From contig NZ_JARZHH010000024.1 in assembly GCF_029946515.1 (NCBI RefSeq), positions 89,752-153,751 of the forward strand: DNA of 64,000 nt. Reading direction: 5' to 3'. Of this stretch, positions 23,135-31,255 are shown piece after piece. Below the pieces are notes generated by a model that did not search any database, was not told the DNA's origin, and was given only the letters and a program-made list of their open reading frames with translations. The stretch is from Polyangium sp. 6x1 (GTDB lineage Bacteria > Myxococcota_A > Polyangia > Polyangiales > Polyangiaceae). The translations under genes were made by a program, and so were the position numbers. The stretch's first letter is position 1, and each line of letters starts with the position of its first letter.

Positions 23135-23764
23135 TCAATCGCAGTGGCCGGCTCCGTCCGCGTTGAGAAGGCCGGATCGCAGGAACACTTCGACGCGGCC
23201 GCGCTCGCCCATCCCGAGGAGGCGCGCCCCGCGCGGCGAGACGATCACCGGGATTCGCCGGTCGAACGGGCCCTGCTCCCATTCTTTTTGCCAGCTCTCC
23301 AGGGTCCGCTTGTCGCTCTCCCCCACGATGAGCTCGGGCAATCCGGCGACGCGGCGAAGCTCGTCGAGCACGGCCGAATCGGAGATGTCCCGGGCGTGCA
23401 CCCACAGGGCCCGATAAAGAAGCGTCTTCAAGCCTTCCGCGCGGGCCGGATCGTGCCGGCGAGCCGCCGCGACGAGCAGCGTCGCCCGCTCGGTATTGGG
23501 CCGCGCCGGCGGGGTGCTGATGCTGACGACGGGCTCGCGTTGCCGCACGGAATGGACCTCGCGCTGGAGCTCCTCGCGCTCGGGGGTCGTGTTTCTCGCG
23601 GGGACGGGCAGGTGCGGCATGTGGCAGACACCGCGCCATTCGACCTTGCGCTCCGCGCCGAGCTCGAGGAGCCGCTCGTTCTGCGCGTGGCAAAACGGAC
23701 AATTGAGGTCGCCGTAAAAAAGATAAAGCCCACCCGAGGCAGCGCCCTGGACCGGCTCACTCAT
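23135..23764 (-). CDS. DsbA-family thioredoxin-fold oxidoreductase
   Basis: Product of 209 residues. After a short N-terminus it reads LYLFYGDLNCPFCHAQNERL, a thioredoxin-fold strand followed by the active-site pair CPFC. No signal peptide is visible, so a cytoplasmic FrnE/2-hydroxychromene-carboxylate-isomerase-like member is likelier than a periplasmic DsbA. The C-terminal segment IPVIVSPRGARLLGMGE fits the cis-Pro strand and last helix of the fold. The start overlaps the stop of the L,D-transpeptidase upstream by 8 bp, so they are probably co-transcribed. Confidence 0.85.
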   Translation of the reverse strand: MSEPVQGAASGGLYLFYGDLNCPFCHAQNERLLELGAERKVEWRGVCHMPHLPVPARNTTPEREELQREVHSVRQREPVVSISTPPARPNTERATLLVAAARRHDPARAEGLKTLLYRALWVHARDISDSAVLDELRRVAGLPELIVGESDKRTLESWQKEWEQGPFDRRIPVIVSPRGARLLGMGERGRVEVFLRSGLLNADGAGHCD

Positions 23765-25718
23765 GAATGATCACCGTGGTCCCCTCCCCGAAATCCTCGC
23801 CCGCGTTCACCGCATGCCACCCCTCCGGGACGGGCGGGTCGGTCCAGAGGAAGACGCGATGCGCGTCCACGGGGGAGAGATTGACGCAGCCGTGGCTGCG
23901 CGGCGTGCCGAAGACGTCATGCCAGTACGCGGTATGCAATGCGTACCCGCTCTCGAAATACTGGATGTACGGGACGTCGCGGAGCTGGAACGTGCCCTCG
24001 CCGCGGCGCCGCGTGACGCCATATTCGCCGTCGCCCCTCGTCGGGATCTTCTCCGCGCCCCCAGCCGCGGGGGCGGGTTTGGCCTTCGCCGCGCCGGGCT
24101 TCGGGGCGGCCGGCTTCGCCGCGGGTTTGCCGCCCTTCGCGGCCGCCTTGGGATCGGGCTTGCCGCCGGGCTTCGCGCCCTTGTCGCCCGCCTTCGGCGA
24201 CGCGGGTTTGCCGCCGCCGTCGGGCGAATGCGAGGCGGCGACGGTCGAGACCTTCGCGCCGCCCACGCTCGATCCCTCGTTCGAGTCCATCGTGGCCGTG
24301 ATGTGCTTGTTGCGAATCTTGAAGACGCCGCGCACGGTAGCCGTGGTCTTCTTGGGATCGTCGAGCCCGGCTTTCCCCGTGGAGACGAGCGTCGCGTAAA
24401 TGGGGCGCTTGCCCTCCCACATCACGAAGGTCTGGTTCGTGATGGAGATCTCGATCCATTTCTTGCCCTTCTCGGCGTCCTCCGGGAACGAGGCGGGCGG
24501 GACGGCGAGGCCGACGTCGAGCTGGCTGAGCCAGCGTTTGTCCTTCGTGCGGTAATATTTGACGCCCTCGACGGTCTTCATCGTGCCGGCGAGCGCGTGG
24601 ACGCTGCGCCACGCGAGATCGTCGCCCTCGGCGGTGGCCTTGCCCTTCGTGATCCGGTACGCCTTGGCGCCCTGCGTGCGGACGAACGCGAGCGGGAGCG
24701 AGAATTCGTCGGTGAGCTCGAGCCCGTGCCACGGCGAGCCGAGGTCGGGCTTGATCTTCGTATTCGGCGCGAGGCGCAGATCCGTGGTGATCGCGAAGCG
24801 GCGATTGAGGTTGTCCTCGCCCGTGGGAAAGGAGCCGATGAGCGAGAGGCCCGTGTGCCGGCGCGCGCGGTCGGCGAAGACCGCGAAATCCGGGACCTTG
24901 AAATCGCTGATGTTCGGGACGAGGCGTTTGCCGCCTTCGAGCCAGAAAGGAATGGGATCCGTGTCGGTCTCGCCGCCGAGGAGCTGGCCGAGCGCGATCT
25001 CCTGCGAGTTCTTGCCGAGGCCCATCTCGCCGATGTGCTTGCCCGGAATGGGAACGCCGCGATCGTCGATCGGCACGTCGGGCGCGCCGAGGACGACCTG
25101 GTTCACCGTGGCCTCGTTCTGCTTGTACCAGTCGAGGTGCTCCTGGAGCTTGAACTCGGAGTCGTACTGCTGCTTGGCCGTGGGGACCTTGACGTACATC
25201 GGGAGGACGGCCCGCACGAACGCATATCGATACGGCAGCGCAGCCTTGAGGTCCGGGCGCTTGGCGGCGGCCTTGAGAAGGGGGTTTTCGAGGTCGGTCG
25301 TGGCGTCGTCCCCGGCGCACACGAAGCCCTTCGGATAGATCTCGTACCAGCCGCCCGGACAACCGGCCTTGCCGACGGGCTCTTCCGAGCGGGCGACCTT
25401 GGCGCCGACGCGCAGGTAACCGAGCTTCTTCGCGGTGTCGCGTGGCTCGGCGTAGACGGTGGTGACGAACGCCGTGATGCCGAGGAGCGGTTTGTCCGGC
25501 GGCGGCGGGGGCTCGGGGACGGAGTTCTGGCCCTGCGCGGCGGGCGGCGGCGCGGCCGCGTCGTCAGGGACGCCGCCGTCGGTCTGCCCGGTCGCAGCGG
25601 GGCGCTTGCAGCCGAGGGCGGCGAGGGCAGCGACGCCGGCGAGGGCCCAGGCGGCGAGCCGCGCGCGGCCCGAGCCCACGGAGAGCAGGGGTGCGGAGAG
25701 GCGGGCGCGCGGGAGCAT
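23757..25718 (-). CDS. Lipoprotein L,D-transpeptidase (YkuD) with low-complexity insertion
   Basis: Envelope enzyme expected to cross-link peptidoglycan or attach proteins to it. Product of 653 residues starting at MLPRARLSAPLLSVG, with a lipobox at LAALGC near residue 37 and a Pro-rich linker. The middle (about 60-430) includes an SH3-like stretch beginning ITAFVTTVYAEPRD. The YkuD domain starts at KKWIEISITNQTFVMWEG. It is interrupted by roughly 80 residues of Lys/Pro/Ala/Gly repeats, and resumes with HDVFGTPRSHGCVNLSPVDA, which holds the catalytic His and Cys. The frame runs upstream past 26400, but only the ATG at 25718 precedes a signal peptide. Confidence 0.92.
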   Translation of the reverse strand: MLPRARLSAPLLSVGSGRARLAAWALAGVAALAALGCKRPAATGQTDGGVPDDAAAPPPAAQGQNSVPEPPPPPDKPLLGITAFVTTVYAEPRDTAKKLGYLRVGAKVARSEEPVGKAGCPGGWYEIYPKGFVCAGDDATTDLENPLLKAAAKRPDLKAALPYRYAFVRAVLPMYVKVPTAKQQYDSEFKLQEHLDWYKQNEATVNQVVLGAPDVPIDDRGVPIPGKHIGEMGLGKNSQEIALGQLLGGETDTDPIPFWLEGGKRLVPNISDFKVPDFAVFADRARRHTGLSLIGSFPTGEDNLNRRFAITTDLRLAPNTKIKPDLGSPWHGLELTDEFSLPLAFVRTQGAKAYRITKGKATAEGDDLAWRSVHALAGTMKTVEGVKYYRTKDKRWLSQLDVGLAVPPASFPEDAEKGKKWIEISITNQTFVMWEGKRPIYATLVSTGKAGLDDPKKTTATVRGVFKIRNKHITATMDSNEGSSVGGAKVSTVAASHSPDGGGKPASPKAGDKGAKPGGKPDPKAAAKGGKPAAKPAAPKPGAAKAKPAPAAGGAEKIPTRGDGEYGVTRRRGEGTFQLRDVPYIQYFESGYALHTAYWHDVFGTPRSHGCVNLSPVDAHRVFLWTDPPVPEGWHAVNAGEDFGEGTTVIIHE

Positions 25719-25844
25719 GGGGGATGGATGCCAAAAGATGCGGCCGGATGCAAAGGGAAGGTGCGGGGAGGACGGAGAACGATCGGCGCGAGGAGGGAGG
25801 CGACGAACTTCCGTGCGCCGCCGCGCCGTGCGAGGCTCGGCACC

Positions 25845-26414
25845 ATGATCCAGGTGAGCGTGCCGTGCCCGTGTGGAGTCGACATCGCGTTTCGGGACGC
25901 GGCGTGCCCCGCCTGCAAGACGCCGGTGTCGCGGGCGCTGCGCGACGACCTCGAAGCGCGGCTGGAGTACGCGCACATGGAGTACGCCGAGGCGAGACAG
26001 CGCGTGCGGCGGTCGGCGACGGCGCTGTTCGTCCTCGGAGCGATCTTCGTCGTGATCGCGCTGATCCTCATTTACGCGCTCGGGAGCGAGCTCGTGGCGT
26101 CGCTCGATTCGCTGGTGGTCGCGCTCCCGTTCCTGTCGAACGGCGTCATCGGCCTGCTGTTCATCGCCTGCGCAGCCTGGTCGCGGCGATCGCCGAACGC
26201 GGCGTTCGCGGTGGCGCTCGGGATCTGGCTCGTCACGCAGATCGTCATGTACGTGGCCCTGCCGGCCCTGTTTTTCATGGCGTTTTTGTCCGCCAGCGGG
26301 ATCGCAGGGCTCTTCGCGAAGGGGGTTGTGTTGGTCTTCCTCTCGCGCTCGATCGCCGCGGCGCGCCGCGTGGACACGATTCGAAGGGAGGTGTCGCGCG
26401 GAGCGGCCGCTTGA
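25845..26414 (+). CDS. Zinc-ribbon plus four-helix membrane protein, unknown function
   Basis: Product of 189 residues. The N-terminus holds a probable zinc ribbon (CPCGVDIAFRDAACPAC). A charged helix (about 28-52) follows, then four hydrophobic segments: TALFVLGAIFVVIALILIYA, ALPFLSNGVIGLLFIACAAW, VALGIWLVTQIVMYVALPAL and IAGLFAKGVVLVFLS. The arrangement is typical of small myxobacterial membrane proteins without a known role. It is divergent from the L,D-transpeptidase and convergent with the DUF1552 gene (7-bp gap). Confidence 0.8.
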   Translation: MIQVSVPCPCGVDIAFRDAACPACKTPVSRALRDDLEARLEYAHMEYAEARQRVRRSATALFVLGAIFVVIALILIYALGSELVASLDSLVVALPFLSNGVIGLLFIACAAWSRRSPNAAFAVALGIWLVTQIVMYVALPALFFMAFLSASGIAGLFAKGVVLVFLSRSIAAARRVDTIRREVSRGAAA

Positions 26415-26421
26415 GCGTCTG

Positions 26422-27762
26422 CTAGACGAGCAACCCCGACAGCGGCCCATTGCAATAGGCCGGATTGCCGAACGTCGCGACGGGCACGCCCATGGCGTGG
26501 GAGATCGCGATCAGCAGATCGTTGTGGTAGGCGCCGGAATACTTGAGGTATCGCCCGGTATTCAGCGCGCCGCCCGCGCCGCCCATGACGAGGAGCGGGA
26601 CGTCGCGGCGCGCGTGGGTGTTGCCCTGCGCGATGTCGCTGCACCAGAGGATCACGGTGTTGTCGAGGACCGTGCCGTCGCCCTCGGGGACGCTGTCGAG
26701 CTTCTGGCAGAGGTACGCGAGCTGCTGCGCGTGCCAGTTGCCGATGTCGATGAGCGCCTGCTGGCGCTTCACGTCCGCGTCGCTCGAATGCGAGAGCGTG
26801 TGGTGCGGCTCGTCGAGGCCGAGCCACGTGAAGACCTTGCCCGTCTGGACCGTGGTCCACTGGATGCTCGCGACGCGCGTGAGGTCGCAGATGAGCGACA
26901 TCGCGAGCAGGTCGAGCTGGGTCTTGGCGATCTCGGGGTAGTTGTCGTTCTCGAGCGGCTCGACCGGCGCGCCGAGGACGGGCGGGTTGCAGGAGCCGCC
27001 AATGACGCCCGGCGCGTCGAGGCGCTTTTCGATCTCGCGGACCGCCTCCAGGTGCGCGTCGACCTTCATGCGATCGCTCATGCCGAGGCGCGTGGAGAGG
27101 TGCTTGTAGTCGCCGCTCACGGCGTCGAGCACGGTCTTCCTCTGGGCACGCAGGCGCGCGAGGGCCTCCGGGTCGGTGCCGAGATCCGAAAAGATACGCG
27201 TGTAGGCCTGGTACGGGTCGTCCTCGGGCGGGACGGGTTGTCCGGGGCCGCGGTAGGAGATGCGGGCCGAGACGTTGGCGTACTGGACCTGCACGCCGAA
27301 CTCGAGCGAGGGGAAGCGCGTGGTCTGGCCGATCTGGTCCGCGAGGAACTGATCGAGCGAGATGCCGCCGCCCCAGCCGACCATCTTGCCGGGGTTACAC
27401 GCGTACGGGAAGAGCGAGCCTTCCTGGAGCTCGGTGCCCGTGAGCGCCTGGCCGATGCCCTGCTGGTGCGGATCGCCGGGGCCGTGGTAGGCGGACTCGT
27501 AGTCGACGCCTTCGAGGAAGATCGCCTTCTTCTTGAAGGGCTCGAGCGGGGCGAGGATGGGGCCGAACGAGAAGTCGGTCTCGGTGCCCGTGGGGACCCA
27601 GGCGGGTTTGACCGTGCCGAGGCCCGTGAAGAAGACGACGAACCGCTTGGGGAAGGCGGTGGCGCGGGCCGAGTCGGCCATGGCCCCGAGGAACGGCAGG
27701 CCAACGGCCACGCCGCCGAGGCCGCGGAGGAGCGTGCGACGGCTCAGGGTCCTCTGTTTCAT
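26422..27762 (-). CDS. DUF1552 protein, Tat-exported
   Basis: Product of 446 residues with a twin-arginine signal (RRTLLRGLGG near residue 8), so it is folded before export. The mature part has features of the DUF1552 family, related to the sulfatase-like DUF1501 group: an N-terminal KRFVVFFTGLGTVKPAWVP, a central LLAMSLICDLTRVASIQW and a C-terminal VILWCSDIAQGNTHARRDVP. The biochemical role is unknown. In Planctomycetes and myxobacteria, genes of this type are nearly always next to a DUF1592/DUF1588 cytochrome-like protein, as here, with a 4-bp overlap. Confidence 0.9.
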   Translation of the reverse strand: MKQRTLSRRTLLRGLGGVAVGLPFLGAMADSARATAFPKRFVVFFTGLGTVKPAWVPTGTETDFSFGPILAPLEPFKKKAIFLEGVDYESAYHGPGDPHQQGIGQALTGTELQEGSLFPYACNPGKMVGWGGGISLDQFLADQIGQTTRFPSLEFGVQVQYANVSARISYRGPGQPVPPEDDPYQAYTRIFSDLGTDPEALARLRAQRKTVLDAVSGDYKHLSTRLGMSDRMKVDAHLEAVREIEKRLDAPGVIGGSCNPPVLGAPVEPLENDNYPEIAKTQLDLLAMSLICDLTRVASIQWTTVQTGKVFTWLGLDEPHHTLSHSSDADVKRQQALIDIGNWHAQQLAYLCQKLDSVPEGDGTVLDNTVILWCSDIAQGNTHARRDVPLLVMGGAGGALNTGRYLKYSGAYHNDLLIAISHAMGVPVATFGNPAYCNGPLSGLLV

Positions 27763-29432
27763 GGTGCCTGCGTCACGACGGCCCGGCGGTACCGGAACGC
27801 GTCGGTCTGGGTGAGGGCGACGAGCAGCTCCTTGACGTTGAAGCCGCTCGCCGCGAAGGCCTGCTGGATCTCGCTCATCGAACAACGATCGTCCTCGCCC
27901 TCGACGCGGCCGTAGGCGAAGCGGAACCACTGCGTGGCGACGCACTGGCGCGCCTCCTCGCTCTGCGCGAGGCGCTGGCCGAGCTCGACGACGCCCTCGA
28001 AGGGGCCGTCGATGCCACGGGTGTCGACGAGCTCGCCGGAGTCGTCGACGGGCAAACCCTGGTCGGTGTCGCGGTAGAGGCCGATGCCGTCGTAGTGCTC
28101 GAAGCCGAAGCCGACGGGATCCATCTTCACGTGGCAGCCCGCGCAGGCCGGGTTCTCCGAGTGCTCGGCGAAGCGCTCGCGCGTCGTGGCGTCGGGCCGG
28201 ACATCGGGCGCGTTGAAGGCGGCGTTGTTCGGCGGCGGAGGGAGGATCTGGCAGAGCAGGCGCTCGCGGACGAACTTGCCGCGGTGCACGGGCGAAGTCT
28301 GGTTCGGCTTGCCCGTCGCGGCGAGGACGCTCGCGTGCGTGAGGATGCCCGAGCTCTTCGTCGGATCGAGCTCGACGCGCTCGAAGCTCTGCGTGGCCGG
28401 GCCGCCGGAGACGCCGTAGAACGAGGCGAGCTCGGCGTTCAGCATCGAGTAGTTCGCCGTGAAGACGCTGCCGATGTCGCCCTCTCCCTCGAAGATGACG
28501 TCTTCGAGGAAGGCGAGGGTCTCGGCCCGCCAGAGCGGGCGGACGCCCTCGTAGTACTTGGGGTACGTCGAGCTGTCTTTCTTGATGTTGTCGAGGTGGG
28601 AGAGGCCGAGCCACTGGGCGTTGAAGTTGCCCACGGCCTCGCGCGCCCGCGGATCGTCGAGCATGCGGCGCGCTTCCTCGGCGATCGCTTCCTTCGTGCT
28701 GAAGCGCCCCTCGTCCGCGGCGGCGAAGAGAGCGTCGTCGGGCATGGTGCCCCAGAGCATGTACGAGAGGCGCGAGGCGATCTCGTGGTGCGAGAGGGGC
28801 ACGACGTCGGCCTCGACGGGGTCGGGCATGCCGAACTCGACGCGGTAGAGGAAGTGCGGGGACTGGAGCATCACCTGGAGGACGAGCTCGATGCCCTTGG
28901 GAAAACCCTCGTCGCCGAGGCCCCACGTGAAGACGTCCTGGAGGCGCGAGACCTCGTCGTCGGTGAGGGGGCGGCGATACGCGCGGCGGCCGAAGGTCTG
29001 AATGAACGTGGTGGCGCACGCCTGCTCTCCGGACGTCGCCGGATCACAAGGGAGCAGGGCGCCGAGATCTTTCACCGCGCGGGCGGCGATCTGCTCGGCC
29101 GCGACCATGTACTGCTCGGCGAGGATCTGGGTGACGCCGAGGGCCGTCGCCTGGTTGTCGAAGCCCATGGCCTCCTCTTCGGGCACGAAGCCCGAAGCAG
29201 GCCGGGTGTCGTCGCCGAGCAGGTCACGGACGGTGTTGTTGTACTCGAACCGGGTCATGCGCCGGATGGGCGATTTGCCGGGGATCGTACCGATGCACTG
29301 GAGGGCAGGAGCCTCTCCGGTGTCTTCGCCTGGCGGATCGCCGATGTGACCCGAGCAAGCCGCGAGGGACGCCGCCGCGGAGAGGGCGAGGGCGCCACCG
29401 AGAAGCCAGGGCAAGCGCACAGCGTGGGTCAT
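27759..29432 (-). CDS. DUF1592/DUF1588/DUF1585 multidomain lipoprotein with CxxCH motif
   Basis: Product of 557 residues beginning MTHAVRLPWLLGGALALSAA, with a lipobox at ASLAAC. Domains in order are DUF1587 (PIRRMTRFEYNNTVRDLLGD), DUF1595 (FIQTFGRRAYRRPLTDDEV), DUF1592 (SHHEIASRLSYMLWGTMPDD), DUF1588 (the haem-like CAGCHVKMDPVGFGFEHYDG) and DUF1585 (CVATQWFRFAYGR). These proteins are thought to be periplasmic electron-transfer or polymer-degradation partners of DUF1552 proteins. Their function is not established. The stop overlaps the DUF1552 start. The frame is open further upstream, but the chosen ATG opens on the signal peptide. Confidence 0.9.
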   Translation of the reverse strand: MTHAVRLPWLLGGALALSAAASLAACSGHIGDPPGEDTGEAPALQCIGTIPGKSPIRRMTRFEYNNTVRDLLGDDTRPASGFVPEEEAMGFDNQATALGVTQILAEQYMVAAEQIAARAVKDLGALLPCDPATSGEQACATTFIQTFGRRAYRRPLTDDEVSRLQDVFTWGLGDEGFPKGIELVLQVMLQSPHFLYRVEFGMPDPVEADVVPLSHHEIASRLSYMLWGTMPDDALFAAADEGRFSTKEAIAEEARRMLDDPRAREAVGNFNAQWLGLSHLDNIKKDSSTYPKYYEGVRPLWRAETLAFLEDVIFEGEGDIGSVFTANYSMLNAELASFYGVSGGPATQSFERVELDPTKSSGILTHASVLAATGKPNQTSPVHRGKFVRERLLCQILPPPPNNAAFNAPDVRPDATTRERFAEHSENPACAGCHVKMDPVGFGFEHYDGIGLYRDTDQGLPVDDSGELVDTRGIDGPFEGVVELGQRLAQSEEARQCVATQWFRFAYGRVEGEDDRCSMSEIQQAFAASGFNVKELLVALTQTDAFRYRRAVVTQAP

Positions 29433-29564
29433 GAGGAAGGATCCGCGGGGGCTTGACCGCGGTCTCCCGAGCCTAGAAGAAGGTCGGCCAGGCGTCGACC
29501 TTTTCCTGATGCCGTACGCGTGCTTCGGCTCGACGACCAGGGAGAGATCGCTACCCTGCGGGCC

Positions 29565-30395
29565 GTGCCCAGAAGGGGAAACCGCTGCGCTGCCGGGATG
29601 CTCGTGATCGCGATCGCGGCCACCACCGCTTGTGCCGCCGCGGCCGCTCCGGCGCCCGCGCCCGCCTCCGCCTCGCCGGTCGGGGGCCGTCTGCACCTCG
29701 GCGTCGAGGTCGCGGCGCGCTGGTTCGCGTACTCGGATCCGCTCAAGATCGCCACGAACCTCCGTCCCTACGACGTCGTCGGGGTGCCGATGCTCTCCCT
29801 CGGCGGCGAATTCCAGCCGCTCCGGTGGACGGGCGTGCCCGTGCTCGCGGACGTCGGGATCACCGGGGAATACACGTTCGCGCCGCGCCTCACGTCCGCC
29901 GTGACCGAGGGGCGCGACATCGAGACGAGCTGGGATCGCGGAAACGTGGGGCTCCGTGTGCCGATCCGGCTTGGGCGCGGGGAGCGCGCGCCGGTGGTCG
30001 CACCGGTCGTGGGGTATGGCTGGCTCGATTTCTCGTTCCAGGAGACGGGGCCGCTCGCGGCGGAGATCCCGACGGTGAGTTACAGGCTCGTCCGCGTGGG
30101 CCTCGACGGGCGAATCCCGCTCGCGCGGCCGCTCACGCTAATGGCGGCGTTTTCGTACCTGGAGCCCGTCGAGGGCGGCGCGCTCTACGCGCGGTTCCGT
30201 GACGCGACGATCGGCGGTATCGACGCGGATCTCGGCGTCGCATTCGCCCTGACGAAAGGGGCGGAGATGTCGCTCTCGTTCGGGTATACGCGGTTTTTCT
30301 CGACGTTCGTGCCTGTGCCGGGCGACGCCTACGTGGCCGGCGGGGCGCTCGATCAATTTGGCAGCGTGAAGCTTGGGATCGATTATGCCCCGTGA
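29565..30395 (+). CDS. Probable outer-membrane beta-barrel protein
   Basis: Product of 276 residues from a GTG start, which gives an Arg-rich N-terminus before the hydrophobic signal (MLVIAIAATTAC, then an Ala/Pro stretch). The mature part alternates strands typical of a small barrel: RLHLGVEVAARWFAY, VLADVGITGEYTFAP, VGLRVPIRLG, VVAPVVGYGWLDFSF, and a final SLSFGYTRFFSTF and SVKLGIDYAP. A GTG at 29520 is a longer alternative. No family was recognised. It overlaps the next gene by 11 bp, so the two probably form a unit. Confidence 0.65.
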   Translation: MPRRGNRCAAGMLVIAIAATTACAAAAAPAPAPASASPVGGRLHLGVEVAARWFAYSDPLKIATNLRPYDVVGVPMLSLGGEFQPLRWTGVPVLADVGITGEYTFAPRLTSAVTEGRDIETSWDRGNVGLRVPIRLGRGERAPVVAPVVGYGWLDFSFQETGPLAAEIPTVSYRLVRVGLDGRIPLARPLTLMAAFSYLEPVEGGALYARFRDATIGGIDADLGVAFALTKGAEMSLSFGYTRFFSTFVPVPGDAYVAGGALDQFGSVKLGIDYAP

Positions 30396-30855
30396 CCAAC
30401 GTGCCCTCCGGCGCGCGCTCGCCTCCGCGTTCTTGCCGCTCGTGCTCACGCTGCTCGCCGCGGGTTGTCCTGGCCGGCTGGAGGACCCCGACCGGTTCCT
30501 CGACGGCGGCGGCTTCACGTGCCCGGACATCGTGAACGAGCTCTTTCCGAAGAGCTGCGGCGGGACGATTTGCCACGAGGGCGCCGAGCCGGCGGCAGGT
30601 CTCGATCTGATCGCGCCGGGCGTGGTGGGACGGCTCGTCGACAAGATGGGGCGCGATTGCCCGGGGATCCTGGTGGACCCGATGGTCCCGGAGTCGAGCT
30701 TGCTTTACGAGAAATTGCAGCCGCTGCCGAGCTGCGGGTCGCCGATGCCGATCGGAAAGCCGACGCTGACGCCGGACGAGCTCGCGTGCGTGCGAGATTG
30801 GATCTCGGCGCAGATGCCGACGGGGGGCGCGGCGGGCGAGGGTGGAGGGACCTGA
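30385..30855 (+). CDS. Small lipoprotein with CxxxxCH motif
   Basis: Product of 156 residues (MPRDQRALRRALASAFLPLV) with a lipobox at LLAAGC. The mature part has a Cys-rich segment SCGGTICHEGAEPAAGLDL. The arrangement CxxxxCH followed by a GLDL motif resembles the planctomycete-type cytochrome c domain, where CxxCH is usual, so haem attachment here is uncertain. Later motifs, SLLYEKLQ and MPIGKPTLTPDELACVRDWI, match the C-terminus of that domain (the usual xxMPxGxPxLxxxExxxIxxWI). It overlaps the upstream barrel gene. Confidence 0.7.
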   Translation: MPRDQRALRRALASAFLPLVLTLLAAGCPGRLEDPDRFLDGGGFTCPDIVNELFPKSCGGTICHEGAEPAAGLDLIAPGVVGRLVDKMGRDCPGILVDPMVPESSLLYEKLQPLPSCGSPMPIGKPTLTPDELACVRDWISAQMPTGGAAGEGGGT

Positions 30856-30909
30856 CGGGGGCTCCCGAGGGTCGGCGGAGCGCCGAAGGACGGTCGAAAC
30901 GGGTCGGGT

Positions 30910-31253
30910 GAGCTTTGGCGATGCGCCAAAGCTTGGTCCGGACGGCCCGGGTGCTCCTTGGCGGTGCGCCGACGACAGGTCCGCGTGGTCCGGGTGCTCC
31001 TTGGCGGTGCGCCGACGACAGGTCCGAGCGGTCCGGGGGCTCCTTGGCGGTGCGCCGACGACAGGTCCGAGCGGTCCGAGGGCTCCTTGGCGGTGCGCCG
31101 ACGACAGGTCCGAGCGGTCCGGGGGCTCCTTGGCGGTGCGCCGAACGCGGGGACCCCAGATCCGGGTGCTCCTTTGGCGATGCGCCAAGCGCGGGGACCA
31201 CCGTCCGGGGGGTCTTGGGCGATGCGCCAACGACGAAGGAGACGAAAGGAGAG
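30910..31253 (+). repeat. 43-bp tandem repeat array, eight units, each with a hairpin
   Basis: Unit starts fall at 30910, 30953, 30996, 31039, 31082, 31125, 31168 and 31211, exactly 43 bp apart. Every unit carries a core that can fold as TTGGCG-NTG-CGCCRA. In the first unit the palindrome extends to 10-bp arms (AGCTTTGGCG and CGCCAAAGCT). Units 2-6 are nearly identical, and units 1, 7 and 8 are diverged. The array fills the 400-bp gap between the small lipoprotein and the SIR2 gene. Translation through it is possible but the period is not a multiple of 3, so no protein repeat is encoded. Confidence 0.93.
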
Positions 31254-31255
31254 GC

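Noticed and set aside
30910..31253. Possible CRISPR array
   Set aside because: Units are directly adjacent 43-bp tandem repeats with no unique spacers and no cas genes nearby.
30842..31255. N-terminal extension of the SIR2 gene through the repeat array
   Set aside because: The frame stays open only because the repeats lack stops. A GTG at 31256 with an AAAGGAG site starts the domain, and the 43-bp period gives no protein repeat.
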